A stretch of DNA of 64,000 bases from Stercorarius parasiticus (taxonomy: Eukaryota; Chordata; Aves; Charadriiformes; Stercorariidae), in the NCBI GenBank assembly GCA_013396915.1, contig VWZL01006771.1, forward strand, positions 558,001 to 622,000. The letters are read 5' to 3'. The translations under genes and the position numbers were made by a program. The notes under the pieces are model-generated. The model had not been told where the DNA came from. It ran no database searches and saw only the letters and a program-made list of their open reading frames with translations. Shown piece after piece: positions 45,483-59,271 of the stretch. The first letter of the stretch is position 1, and every line of letters begins with the position of its first letter.

Positions 45483-47210
45483 ATTTACTTAAGAATCATG
45501 CTAGTAACTTTGCATTATCCTCCCATCACTGGATCCTTTCATGCTGTCCTCCCCAATTGCTTCCAGCGGAACAGCTCTCAAGTTACAGCAGAAATTCATT
45601 TTTAGGGTTCAAGTTCATCAACACATCTTTTTTTTTTTTTTCAAAAGCACGCCTTAATTTCATATTATATCTATTATTTGGGGGTAATCAAGTCCTTTCT
45701 GCACCATGTTCCAACCCTCCTTTGTACTGACTACACCTCCTAAAGAACTGGTTTTGTGCTAACAACAGAATGCTTTACTTCGTTTTCATCTAAGTTGAGC
45801 AAGATTGCTCTTAAGACTGATACCTAAGGAAACCGTATAGTATCTTTTTTCCCCCCAAACACAACACTGTTGTCACGTACACTACAGCCAGTTTCTTATT
45901 CACTTTACAGCTCTTCTACTAAGGCGCAGTGACTTGAGTTTAAGAAATACCTTTCAATGCATTTCCTGAATATAGCCCTTGGCACATGCAAAAGAAACTA
46001 TAGTCATGTATCTTCAGAAAATACAGTTCTTAACAACTCCTAATTTGACTTTCTTAAAAACCGTAGAAGAGGGCAAATTCACATATACATATGTTCATAG
46101 TACCCTAAACCATCTGCCAAATTTAATTTCTAATCACTTTTTAAAAGGCATAGGTAGTCATACTGAAATAGGGTACTAATCAAAAGAGATCAACATAAAC
46201 AAAGCTACATCGATATCTTCAGTGAAAGACTATGTTCGTTAAATTCCATCTTTTCTTCAGAAAAATATTATGTGACAGTATTGGAGCCAATATTGGAATA
46301 CATTGTTGAAGCCGTGTTTTCAATCAAAAAGCAGTGGTTTATGCCATCCCCCATCTCTACAATAAGCGCTGACAAAAGCTACGGATGGTGCGAATGCAGC
46401 AAATGTAGGACAAGCTATATCCCTCACACCACCATGTTCTCTGCAAGGAGCTTTTCACTGGAGCTCAGATGAAGCTCTTCCGGGTTTGACTTGAAGAGAC
46501 AGTGAAGACACCGTGCAAAGAATGTACACAACTACAATGAACAAGGATTTCTGACATTCCCAATAGTGTCAACTTAAAAAAACCCATGCACACACACAAC
46601 AAATAGTAACTTCCAATCTTGAAATTTATTTCCTTAAATTCATTCCAACTTTACAGAAGGGCAAAGCAGTTGTGGATCCGTTGTCATAGTTAGACTCCTC
46701 CTGGGAAGCTACTTGAAGACCAGCTACGGTACATTGCCACATTATAGGGGAAATACACTCAGTCCCCATTTGACCAGCTGCATCAAAATATAAAGGAAAT
46801 TAAAAGGAGTTTGAGAATTTTATATGGTTATAGCGAAACAGTCAAGCAAAGCAATTCTTTATTATTAATGTCTTTTTTGTGTTCCCCCCTCCACACCACT
46901 CAGTAACTGAAAACAAAATGCATAGATTCTATGCTACATCTAGGGGCTCCTTTTTAACAGGTGGCACATTAAGAAGTCTTCAAACCTCAAGCATATAATT
47001 CACTCACATTTCTTTTCATGGACTAACTACACCTCTGGTAGGACATGAAAAAGAAACCTGTCTTCCCCTGGAGTTGCTCATCTTCATTTGGAAAAGGAAG
47101 TGCTTTATGCTTCTGCTTAGATTACGCACTAGACACGCCAAGAGAGGCTGCTTCTGGAGATGCACTGCACTACATTCTTAGGTATCTTGTATCATCCAGC
47201 TCTTCCACAG

Positions 47211-47277
47211 AGTCATACTTTTGGATCTGTCATCCAAAGTCATCCAAGTATGATCCAAGTCATACTTTTGGATCTGT
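47211..47277. repeat. Exact 20-bp direct repeat with an inverted partner
   Basis: AGTCATACTTTTGGATCTGT occurs at 47211-47230 and 47258-47277. Between them lie CATCCAA and GTATGATCCAAGT pieces that could pair with the repeats, so a small hairpin is possible. Intron 1. Confidence 0.75.
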
Positions 47278-47869
47278 ACCAGAGAGCTCTCAGCTCCTGT
47301 GAGAACAGAGCTAGAGATAAACCACCATGCATTTCAGTTCATAACTATCTGCATCTAAGGGGCTGGCACTGAAGAGTCTAGCATTAAAAACAAGCAATAA
47401 AGGTCTGAACTAACTCACATTCCACTGTACTTATCCTACTGATGGTTTCTAAAGATCAGCTGACATTAATTTGTCTGTGTGGATGATCTTTAACACTTTG
47501 GCACTGAAATTCATGCCTTGGATTGGTAAAACATCTTCTCTTGCAAGTGCTAGAGCTACACTTTCATGCTAAGAAAGAATATGCTCAAAATGCACAAGAT
47601 ATTCTTTTTTTTTCCCCGATGCACAGGATACGACCATTCTTCACAATTGTAATTCATGTGCATGCATTAAAAGCTGCATTTTTGTGTACAGAAAGATCAA
47701 CAGCTTCTATTTATATAGTGTTGATATTCTTCCCGACTGTTGTGCAGGACATATAGCTGTAGTTTATACTAAGAAGAAAGCATACAGCTGCGTTGTCCAG
47801 TAATTCTTCAATACCTGTAAATCAGTGTGGCAGCAAGCACTCCCAAGAGCAACCTGGGCTATGTTACCA

Positions 47870-48345
47870 GAAGCACATAATCATGGGAAGTAATCACCTC
47901 TCTCCAGTCAGCATTCATCAGGTCACATGTAGTTGCTGAGCCCAATTTTGACGCTTCAATATAGAAAAGACATTGGTAATTGAAGCAAGGATGATCACCA
48001 AGATGGTCAGGAGGCTGGAACACTTGCTTAGTGCAGACAGGCTGAAGAACCTCAGTCTGTTCAGCCTGAGGACAACAAGGTTTCAAAAGGACCCGATAGC
48101 AGCTTGCCAGTACCTATGAGGAGGAGGTCATTAAGAAGGCAGAGCAGGGCTCTTGACTGTGGTGCGTGTTGGGAGGATGAGACTGGAGGTAAGGAGAAAT
48201 ACCCTCCATGAGGAGGGTCAAGCAGTGGAACCAGTTGCCCAGCAAGGCTGTACAATCTCCATCCCTGGAAGTTTTCAAGCCCCAAGTAATCTAGTCTGAT
48301 CTCATATATGACACTGCTCTGAGCAGGAGGCTGAGGTCCAGTCAG
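47870..48345 (+). mobile_element. CR1 LINE fragment, diverged
   Basis: Shows CR1 landmarks in sense order: AGTAATCACCTCTCTCCAGT (ORF2 end), AGGATGATCACCAAGATGGT, GAGGCTGGAACACTTGC, then the 3' UTR with CAGTTGCCCAGCAAGGCTGT and a GACACTGCTCTGAGCAGG motif. It is heavily mutated and has no open frame. It lies in intron 1. Confidence 0.8.
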
Positions 48346-48579
48346 CCTTCTTTTCTACAATCCCAAATAAAGTAGCACCATTAGAAACTTTGTCACCTCA
48401 TAATTCATACCCTACTCCAGGTCATTTATGAATGTGTTTAAAAGTAAACACAGTCCCCTGTAGGGCTACATCAGGGATGTCCTCCCACTATGAAAAAGTT
48501 GGACATCTTACAGAACAACACCTTCTAGCAGTAAGGAACCACCACAGAACTCCTTTGCAGAAAGAAGTCACAGGCCTTA

Positions 48580-49298
48580 TGTTGTGGTTTGGGACAAATT
48601 GGCCAATAATGAGACAACAGATGCTCTCCCCCCCCCCTCCCTCCAAGGAGACAAGGAGGAGAGAAAGAGATCTACAAGTTTATAAGAAACCAAACTACTT
48701 CAATGAAATATTAATAATAAAATAAAAAGGAAATAATGAAATAGATATAATATATACAAACCCTTATCAAGCTCCCAGGGTGACATCACTGGCAGGCACT
48801 GGGGAAGACCCAGACTGGACTCAGCAATGGATGGGAACTGCATTCCAGAGCTGGAGTCAGGACGCACAGATCAGGATCAAAGGCAAACAAACAGACAGGA
48901 TCCTCCTCAGACATCAGCCATTCAAAAAAGAGGCTGACCCTTTGATCCCTCAGCTTTTATACTGAGCATGGGGCAGATGGGATGGAATACCCTGTTGGTC
49001 AGTTTTGGGTCACCTGTCCTGTCTGCTCCTCCCTGCAGGTGCAACCCCTCTACGCTTTTCCAGTTCCAACCTTCCAATGGGGCAAATAATGAAATCAGCT
49101 GACCTTGGTTGTTATGGCAATAAGTATAAGCAAGAGCCTCTCTGTGTACCAATCCTTGTCATAATCAGGTCTTAGCACTCTGAGAACGAACAGTTTTCTG
49201 CACAATATGCTGTTAGTTTCAGGGATTTAGAAGAAGCTTAGCTAAGAAGTAAAATTACTGAACAGAAAGTTGGTTCTATTCTACCTCAAACCAGGACA
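48580..49298. mobile_element. Solo LTR of an endogenous retrovirus (719 bp), copy 1
   Basis: Begins TGTTGTGGTTTGGGAC and ends TCAAACCAGGACA (TG...CA termini). It is flanked by a perfect 5-bp target duplication, CCTTA, at 48575-48579 and 49299-49303. A second copy lies at 56959-57423. It contains AATAAA-type signals near 48715. No retroviral coding sequence is attached, so it is a solo LTR left by recombination. The 5-bp duplication suggests an ERVL-like (class III) or gamma-like group. The retroviral strand cannot be set. Confidence 0.85.
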
Positions 49299-52200
49299 CC
49301 TTAGTAATGTTCTTTGATATAACACACTTCGAAGCATGAAACACAGGTTCAACAGTTCCACTTGAAAAGCATCAAAGCAGACAAGCGATCATTTCCTCCC
49401 ACTTGCTTGCATACTAGCATTTAGAACAGGGAGAGTAAATCTGGAGGAGCAAAACAGACAAGAAATGAACAGCGTTTTACTATACTAGGTAGGAACTGAA
49501 AGATCAAGAAGCTCCAAAAAACTAAGGAATAAGGGAAGGAAGGAAATAACTTTAAAATAAAGTAGTGGCTGTGTCAGTATTAAAACAAAAATGTTACTGG
49601 TGTTATATCCACCAGCATTTATATGCAAAGCGTACACAAGAAAAAAAAAACAAACGGCATAACGAAGAATATCCCCACTTCTTGCTGTTTACTTTACAGA
49701 ATGTGTCCTTTTCCCTTACATAGAAAAAACAGCACAGAGAAATGAGAAGGCAGAGGTCACTCTAGGTAACATCACCCCGTAGAATATGTCTAAGAACACA
49801 TTTAAGAGTTGAAAATGGAACTATCAGTGTTTTGCTTGACTGTGATTACTACCTACAGAAAAGTAGTAGTGTTGCACTTCTGGATTTTAATTTCTACAAT
49901 AGAAAACAAGGAAATATGACATTGTACACCCATCTCTTACTGCTCTCATGCTGCTGAAGTATTTTAAATGTGCATTAAAATGCCACACGGCAACTAAAAA
50001 ACTTCCTCCTACTGTCCCACTTGGCATTGACTTTTGTTTACTTGTGAAAAGGATGTCAGGAATAAACAGCAAGAAAATACAGGTGGAGACAAGCAGTTCT
50101 GCTTTGTCTATTTCTAACAACTCCACTATCCCATTGACATCTAAAAAGCAAACAAGGTGTTCCACCTAGTTTGGATGTGTTAACAGTAAGTTACCCATAA
50201 TAAACTATGCACACTGAAGAAAACTAAAATTTTTAGCTACGCTCTCAGTTTGACCTTGGCATTCATAATATCATCTGCTTTGGACATCTCATTTTTCTCA
50301 AAATGAGATATTAACTATTTATTCTTAAAAACTGCACAGTATGGTTAAATTAAGTTCACTGTAATCCCGTCAGCCTTATACACTTAGCATGACACATTAA
50401 ATCCAAGCTTATGAGAAAATGTCAAATACGTCTTATGACTACAGATTAATTTTAGTCATTAACACAGCCCTCCACACCTATGATTTCCCCTGCATGTATG
50501 GTGTCCTCTCAGGACTCCTCCCTGACTTAAGACAAGAGGTGTGCAAGAGGTTGACCCACTTTTTTAGTTGGTTCCTAAGTCATGAAGAAATCATAAGTTG
50601 TTCAGCGGCTGGGTGCCTAGACTTGTTCATCTAGGAAAAAATTCCATGATCTAACAGAAAGTACAAAACATCCAAGAACATATTCCATGTGCTAGAAACA
50701 ATGCTCAGCTGAAGATTAAAAAAAAAAAAAAACCAAAAAAACCAGCCTCTATAGCCCTTCAGAAGGTAACTTCCATATGTCACTCACTTAAAACTACCTT
50801 CACGTTAACTACACCAGGAGCAAAGCCCCACTTCCAAGGAATGAAGGAATTCAAATCAATATATGAATATTAGCTTCTACATTCCCTTTTATATACTTAA
50901 TGGGAATGTATTTATGTTGCTGGGTAAAGGGGAAAAAATACCTCATGGCATCTCCACGACCCTTAGTAATAGGCCCAAGATACCTTTGTTCATGGTCATG
51001 TACTCTATACCCAGTAATACACTCAAAAACACCTCGAAAAATGACTGTGAGTCATTTTTCTTTGACCTGTATGGGCTACAGCAATGCCATTAAAATCAGA
51101 TTCAGGAATATTTGTCAGCATTAGTGCAAGATTTAAAAACACCCTCTAGAATTAACACCAATAGCACCAACCCCGACCACCCTAACATTCTGCCACTGAC
51201 TGAAGGTATTATTCAACATTTTACAGCCATGGTATAATAATCGGTTACATTAAAACTTCACAGAGTCATTCCATTAAAAATTTTTTTCTGAAAAAAAATA
51301 ACCTCAAAAGTCTCATTAATACAAACTTGGTAAACAATTTATTTGTGTTAAGACAGCTTCTTTGGCTAATATTAATTTCCAGGGCAAGATACATAACTAT
51401 CTTAGAAGACAGAGCCAATGAATTTTCTCCTCCTAACTCATGAAAATCCTCTTCCTTGTCTTCTCACACATACATACTGTATACTTTTTAAGTAGCACAT
51501 CTTTCTTTTCACCCCCATTCCCAAAACTCAAACATATTTAAACTGCAATACTTGTATGTTTTCACAATTCTCACCAATTATGCAGACTCTCTACTGGACA
51601 TAAGTTATCACAGTTTTAAACTCAGCAAATATTTCAGACGTGTTGCTATTGTCAAACTCAACACAAATTCATCAGCATCAATTCTTTCCATCAGCTAAAT
51701 ATGTTACAAATAGAAAGCAGTTAGGTAATGGAAAAAATGGGAGACTCAAGGCATAAACAAGCACTTTAAATCAATACTGAAACTGTGAAGCACCACATTT
51801 CGATGACAATTGTGGAGCTTAACACTGGAAACCACACCACTATAAGCCAAGAAGGTAAAGGCAGGGCGGTACGGGGTGGAAATCACACATATACACTGCT
51901 TCTGTCCTCTGTGTATTAAACTCGGCCATACGCAGACTTCAATGCCATTTATACACATACTACTTGCTGTGGAGAGCACACGTGATATGGAAATAGAGAA
52001 ACTGAAACAAAGTGCTGTAGAATAATATTTTCCAGTTAATCAAAATTTTCAAAGCCAAATTATTAACAAAATGCTCAAATACTAAAACAGTAAAAAGCAC
52101 TGGGCTTTTTCTTGGAACCACGTTGATGGTTGTCAGAAACAACTTTTAACATATTCAGGTAATCGAGAAACTAGAAACCTCTGTGTGGGAAGCAGCTCAG

Positions 52201-53921
52201 CAACACTATAATACATATTCAACACTAAGCCGATGAAACATCAACATGAGTTTTGTAACCATCTTCATGAGAGTAAATTGGGCCCCAAAAAGCAACAGAT
52301 CAAAGCTCCTGAAAGTATGAAGCAACTTCACTTGTCACGTGAATTACTAATAAGTGGGTTACAGCAGTAACTTATTCCAGATCACCTCTACCTAGCTGTA
52401 TGCTTACATTTCAGAGTGATGCAACAACCAACGCCATTAATTACTATATGCATAAAAACATAAACTACAATCATGACTTTCAAAGTCTCTCCTGTTCCTG
52501 TGTTATAAATTATGTAAATTCTTGCACATTAACGTCACCAAGAAGTCAGTGTCCCCAGTCATTTGACAGCACATGTTTACAGGAAAGTTTCAGTGGTTCT
52601 CAAGGTAAGGGTGAGGGTGCAGAGAGAGTAGAGAATATTGCAGAAGTTAAGACTTTCTCAACGGGAGTCATCACTGCCCTCCTAAATGAGGATAAATACC
52701 AAATTAAATAGGGAAGGGTGAAAGACAGGAAAGGAGAAAGCACTGCAATTAAAAAAATAATTTACATAATCTTCAAATAAAAGCAGTAAGCTTATATAGA
52801 ATTAAATGTTTTCTTTAGATAGCCTTCCTTAACCCAAGTTTCCATCTGCGTCACCAGAACTGAACTCTCGCCTTCTTACCAGAACTTCACCGGCAACATG
52901 CTTCAGATTCTCTCTCTGCTCTGACATTACCACCATCTCCTCTGCTGCTCTGCTCTCAGCTTCACCCACTCCTCAACCATCCTTCTTTTCAGAAGGTTTT
53001 GTGCTTTTGAAGTCAATCACACTCAGCATCCCTACATCACAGCAAAGACAGAGATCCTCATTACAACCCTATGATCTCCCAGTTACATCCTGCCACCTTA
53101 TCCAGTCCCTCTACTACATAACCAGCTATCCAAGCAAAACCCAAGATGTATGTGCTGTCTGTGGTCTTGTAATCAATAGCTGGTTTTGTTTGCTGTCAGT
53201 TCTTTCACTTTTCATTAGATTTTTCTCAAATCTAATTTACATCTTAATCTAAATTTTCCTAAAACAGATGTCTGTATATTCCACGAAGTGTGTTGCCCTT
53301 TTGGTCAACCGCTACCACAAAGAAACACACGAGTATTCAAAAGGAATTATTTTGAACTGTAACTAATAGCAACTTTTTACACTTCAGCCTCTAATGTTTA
53401 TTTTATGTAAATGGAAAAAGTGGAACTCACCAAAAGTTGTTCCTGTTTTGGGATAAGCATATCTCTATCCACTTGTCTATGCCAAGTATTTGGAGATGCC
53501 GATTGATTCCAGATGGATCCACCAATGCTGATCCTCAGGACCAGCAGCCAGAAGATGACTCACCAGTTCCTAAAGTTCAGTACAGCACCCATGTTTACAA
53601 ATAAAGGTATATTTTTAAGAGGACAGAATGATGCCAACATTTTATATATGTAATTATGATAAATACGCACCAATCTTTCACCTTTATATCTCATGCCACT
53701 ACCACAAATACTCCTTTATTCAGTTATAGTTCTTTTCCAAAAATATTTTTTTTAAAAAAAGAAGCAATACTGAGAAACTTAGGTAAAGTTATTTTTGAGA
53801 TACAAGAAGCCATTTAAGATATAAATTACTCCTCAACTTTCAGTGTATGGATACAAAAATTGAAAGGCATCAGTTTTCTTGAATAAAAGAAATTTGCATA
53901 AACATTCAAAACAAAAACATT

Positions 53922-54013
53922 TCATAGAATGCTTTGAGTTGGAAGGGACCTTAAAGATCATCTAGTTCCAACCCCCCTGCCATGGGCAGGGACACCTCCC
54001 ACTAGACCAGGTT
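53922..54013 (-). mobile_element. CR1 LINE 3' end, short and young-looking
   Basis: About 92 bp with the canonical blocks TTGGAAGGGACCTTAAAGAT and CCCCCCTGCCATGGGCAGGG, ending at CACTAGACCAGGTT. It is very close to the consensus, and truncated at 92 bp as most CR1 copies are. It lies in intron 1. Confidence 0.9.
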
Positions 54014-56958
54014 ACAGTATTTGTAATAAGTTTGTCCTTAAAAATCACCCATGCTTCTAATTAGCATTTTCTTCCTGGCCCACTATCAGAATATCATCAC
54101 TTCTGGCATAAAAAAAGGGTCTGTGAAGATTATTATTTTTGTCTGGGGAATACATCTAAGGCAGCAGAACTGGTCAGGAACAGGAGCACACTACCAATGG
54201 GAGCCCAGTGCTCAAATCACCTTTCTCATTTTACAGCCACATAGGGGACAAACACCGGTAGCACCCGCACCGCACTAGTTCATACAGAAGAATCCTGAAC
54301 ACCCCTCTACCCCAAAAACAGGATGAGAGGACAAAAGGTACAAAAAGAAATCAGAGAAGAAAAAGTCAGTGGTATTAGTGTTAAGTTGCAAACAAAAACC
54401 AAAGACATGACGCAATTGCAACTACCTAAAAAGGCCTTTCTAAACTGCTGAAAATTATTTTTAGATTCAGATTTACACACACACTAAATAACCGTTGTAT
54501 CACCTGTAACACAAAAAAAACCTTACTGCTTAAAAGTGGTATGATTTAAACAAAAAAAAAAAGCCTCACTGTAGAGGGAATTGCATTAAAAAGTAGAGAA
54601 ACTAGGCTTTTCTGAATATCTAGCATCTGAAGCTTGCACCCCTGAAAACATTCAGTCCTTCAAATTGAAGCATCTGACATTAATCATAAAACTATATATT
54701 ACACCAGTTTCAACATCTGCCTGGACTTGCATGAAACAATTAGAGTTATAATAGCAACTTTTTTAAATTTGAATTTATTCTACCAGGACTGATTTTTTTT
54801 TAATGACATTTTTAATATAATTAAGTCATTTCCAAACATACTATGTTTGTTCTTAAGCTTTCTAGCTAATAAGTCCATGGTCATCAAATTGTTTTCTTCC
54901 ACAGTTTTCCCCACACCACAAATGCAGGCACAGTGTATTTATTTTGCCAAGGAAACCTCATAACCAAGTGTATGTGTATATTTTCACAAACACAAAATCC
55001 CACATTATGTAAATGGAAAAATAACAACAAAAAGTAGAACTGAATTTCAAAAATACAAACTAATATTGCAGAATAGAAGACTCAAACTAGAAAAAAAAGG
55101 AGTGCAAGAATATTCTAAAAAGTAAACCCAGGGAATACAAAGAGACTGAACCATTGCACTTACATAATTTGTGTCTGAAATAAACAGTTCACACTAATAC
55201 TAGCTGAAACCAGAACACTTTATAATTATGTTGTATAAACAGACATCGCAACAGGACACAAGGGAAAAGCAGTTCCCTAAAAGCTTAAGTATCTTCCATG
55301 GATGTGCAAGACCTTAGCAAACTATAAATGAATCTAAAGGATCAAGAAAGGCAAACTAATTAAGTGTACAAAAATAACCGATAGTATCAGACCAGCACAG
55401 AACATAGTCTGCCCTTTACAACTCTTTCATATGGATGCTGATCAAGTACAGAACACAGACACTTCTGTATATTGTAACCAACTAAAGCTGCTTTTCAGAA
55501 AGATGCCCTTCTTAATTAGAACTGAGTATGGCTCCGGCTTTATTGAAGTCAAGGCACTCATTGACTTAGAGCAAACCCATGGCCGTTCCATGTCTCTTAA
55601 ACAGAGTCATCAGTTCTCAGTCTCCATGTTTACTTTACTGAATCTGAATTTTAAAATTCATACAAGCCTGAAAGAGACTGGGTGTTTTCAATAACTGATC
55701 CAAACAACAGATACTCAACACAGCAGATTCACATTTCAAAAGCCATGCCGAAACTAGGGGCTTAACCCAGTTAACAGGGGAGTTAACCTCCTATTAATAA
55801 AAGATCATCCTCATGAAGCAACAAAATACAAGGCAGATTATTTTCTTGCAAACTGGCACCCTCTTGAAAAAAAAAAAATAAAAATAGGTACCATACAGAC
55901 ACTCCAAATGAGGTCAAGAGTGAATGGGCCTCAGTTAAATTAAGCATTAAATCAGAGACAGTCACCTCAAAAGCAGATGAAGGATTTATTTTAAAAAAAA
56001 AAATAAAAAAAAATCTTCCACCCCTGCTCAATCAGTAAACGTCTGTCAGAAACATTTGTCTTTTCAATGTGGAATTAGCAGAAGTTGGCATCTACAGAAA
56101 GAACAGGCACCATCAGCAAAAGAATAACAAGCCTTGGATTTTTGTTATGGAACACAACTTTATGGAAAAGTTTGTAGCTTGCCAGCTACAAAGAGAGACT
56201 AGATGAAACAGAAATGAAGCATTACGCTGAAGTTAAGCTTAGTGTGCCCTTAGGACTCCATCAGAAAGCACAATCTAGAAATTCTATATCTATTCAAATA
56301 AAATGAAGAAAATTTGTAAAAGAAAAGTGAAAAGGGATTTCTTTTCAACTACATCAACTTACTTTGATTTCTATTCTCTCATGAATATATCATTTTAGCT
56401 TCCAGTAAACACTGGGCCACCCAACTAGGTCTCAAAAGACAATACTATCAAATTCCATAAATTTTACTTACTTCTTACAGGCATATTAGTGGAGTTTGGC
56501 TGTGTAATGTTACACAACAAACATCAAATCCTTCTATTAACTTCTCTCCTGCCCCCAGCTCACCTGCAGCTGGAACGAAAGTCTTGTGCACATGTCAGAA
56601 AGTGGAATATGTTCCCTCCTCCAGCTGAAGGACTGGTGATCATACCCACTACCCACACAACTGTCTATTTGCAATTTTAAGAAATTATATTCACCACGTA
56701 ACTTCACAACCAGCAAGGGCAGGAATGATTAGCATAATGCTACATGTAAACAACATACTCTGTGTACTTTGTTATGCTTAAACTAACCACAAGTGTAATC
56801 ACACTTGCAATATGCTTTTGCAGCAATGTGAGAGCCACAAGAAGGTTGTATACTCTCAGCTGTGGATGGCAGCAGCTTATGCACTCTTAAAATCCTCTGG
56901 TCTTCCAACATAAATTAAAGACAACATCACAACTGTACCAATGCATGATTTAAAAGGC

Positions 56959-57423
56959 TGTCATAGTTTTGGCTGGATTGGTCAATCAGAATGACAGATG
57001 GCCCTCCCCTCCTCTCTCCAAAGAGAGGAGAGGAAGAGATAAGGAGATTTACNCTTGCCCCTTTGATCCCTCAGCTTTTATACTGAGTGTGATGCAGATG
57101 GGATGGAATACCCTGTTGGTCAGTTTTGGGTCACCTGTCCCGTCCGCTCCTCCCTGCAGGTGGGACCCCTCTATGCTTCTCTGCTTCCAACCCTCTAACG
57201 GCAAATAGCAAAGTTACCTGACCTTGGTTGTTATAGCAATAAGTATAAGCAGAAGCCCCTGTGCATACCATTCCTTGGTATAATCAGGTCTTATCACTCT
57301 GAGAATGAACAGTTTCTGAACAATATGCTGTTAATTTCAGACTTTAGTCAGTTAGAAGAGGCCCAGCTAAAAAGTAAAATTACAAATCAGAAAATTGGTT
57401 CTGTTTTACCTCAAACCAGGACA
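56959..57423. mobile_element. Solo LTR of the same family (465 bp), copy 2
   Basis: Begins TGTCATAGTTTTGGCTGG and ends CTCAAACCAGGACA. It is flanked by a perfect 5-bp duplication, AAGGC, at 56954-56958 and 57424-57428. The right 365 bp align closely with copy 1 (for example AGATGGGATGGAATACCCTG in both). About 255 bp present in copy 1 (roughly 48676-48935) are absent, exactly where copy 2 has an N at 57053. Confidence 0.85.
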
Positions 57424-59042
57424 AAGGCGAAATTGTTATTATTATTATCCCCACTGATTAAACATTAACACAGATACCTTGTCATTAATATTAAAGATCA
57501 AAGTACAGTTTCAAGAGCAAGAATATCCCCTGTCCAAACAAAGCAACACTGCACCTCTAAAATTTGGGTTGTTGATGTTTTACGTGATTTCTTACATGAC
57601 TACACCAATAGGAAGAGTTACCAATTACTCTAGACGGGCTGAAAAAGCTTAAGAGAAGCAGCTGTAGTATAGATGAGCTAGTTCTTTAACAATTCAGCAG
57701 ACCTTCACTATTTGCAACAGCATCTGGAGAGGCTGCACAGACATTCCTTCAGACTCAAAACGTGTGCATCCTACTAGTTACAAAAGCACAATATGTAGCA
57801 TACAATGTATCAAAACAAGACTCTGGTGGACCAAGTAGATCATTAGCGGACAAATACAAATGAGAGAAAACAGATGCTAAGGAAGAGACAGATGCTAGCA
57901 TCCAGAAAAGATGTACGATTTGTGCATACACTTGTGTTTTCGTAGCACAAAGGAGATAATGCTTCAAGACTTCTTTACAAAAAAGTATTTTCCTTTTTAT
58001 GCCCCTCCACTGGTCTTGACTCTCATGACATATGCTACACCCACTCACAGAAAAGAGAAGGTCCAGAAAAATCTCCTAAAGTGACAATTCTCTTCATACA
58101 GACTTGTTTTGCACTCTTCAGAAAAAAACATCCCAGAAATCTAATACTTTACCAGAAGAAAGAAGGTCTTAACACATGGATTTGTAAAGTATAGAAAAGC
58201 AACTAACACAAGGCATCCAAGCAAGTCTCTTCTGTCAAATAACCTAGCCATAGACCTACATAAATCAGTTAACAGTGGTATTTGTCTCACAATACAGCTG
58301 AAAAATAATTAAAGCTGAATTGTGAAATCATATTTTAATTCAATAAATCTATTCTCTCTTAAACAGCAGTAACTGCAACAAGAATGCAACTACCCAGCTG
58401 AGTTAGGACAGCATGTGCACAGAAGACAACACTGCACGTCTCCTACATGCAACACGTATTTCCTTCCTTGAACTGAGGCAGAAGAGAGACAAGCCCCATC
58501 ACAACACCTCTTTCAGCTTTCAATAGTCCCAAAAACAATTATGAGGCAGTCGGAGAGGAAACCGCAACAGCTCTCTCCATCTGCACGCAAGGTGCAGTGT
58601 TGCACTTGACTACAGAAGGCTGAGGGAGATGGGACAGCACAGGCACTGCTTATCTGCTCTGTGTCACTCGGCTTGAAGAGCGCAGGGCACGCAGCAGCAC
58701 TGGGAACGACACCAGAGGTTAAGGAAAAAATGAAGGTTACACATATCCGTTGCAAACAGCGCAGCAAAAGGCAGGAGGATGTTCGTGTCACAAGCGATAA
58801 CAGGAAATCCCACACACACCGTGCAGTAACAGGGCTACACTCGAAGGCTGAGGTGTTGAACACATAATACAGTGGATAGGAGCAGAGTCAGGAGCACACC
58901 ATGTCCTGCATGCATGCTGACATGCTTACGCTGAAGGCACAGGGAGAGGAAAACCCACACCGGCTAAGAGTGGGGGTCCTCACAGCCCGCACTCGCCCCC
59001 AGCCCGGAGGGGGAAGATGCTCGCAAAGCGGAGCCCACACGG

Positions 59043-59216
59043 NNNNNNNNNNNNNNNNNNNNNNNNNNNNNNNNNNNNNNNNNNNNNNNNNNNNNNNNNN
59101 NNNNNNNNNNNNNNNNNNNNNNNNNNNNNNNNNNNNNNNNNNNNNNNNNNNNNNNNNNNNNNNNNNNNNNNNNNNNNNNNNNNNNNNNNNNNNNNNNNNN
59201 NNNNNNNNNNNNNNNN
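59043..59216. other. LMBR1: Assembly gap (174 N) that probably hides LMBR1 exon 1
   Basis: All bases are N. No peptide resembling the expected LMBR1 N-terminus (about 22 residues, phase 0 end) was found on either side in the CpG island or elsewhere upstream of exon 2. The missing 66 coding bases would fit inside the gap. GC-rich first exons commonly drop out of short-read assemblies. Confidence 0.75.
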
Positions 59217-59271
59217 GGCGGCGCTGGCGACCGGGTCCGCCGCTCTGTCACCAACCGGCAGGCGCGGTGCA

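Larger units (their letters stand above)
42304..59042 (-). other. LMBR1: LMBR1 intron 1
   Basis: About 16.7 kb from the promoter region to exon 2. It carries most of the mobile DNA of the window: the CR1 remnants at 45288, 47870 and 53922 and both solo LTRs. The remaining stretches are AT-rich and I see no conserved element or gene in them. Confidence 0.8.

Noticed and set aside
45290..45730. 146-codon plus-strand frame
   Set aside because: Its left part is the antisense of an old CR1 coding remnant; the rest is Ser/Leu/Phe-rich chance sequence.
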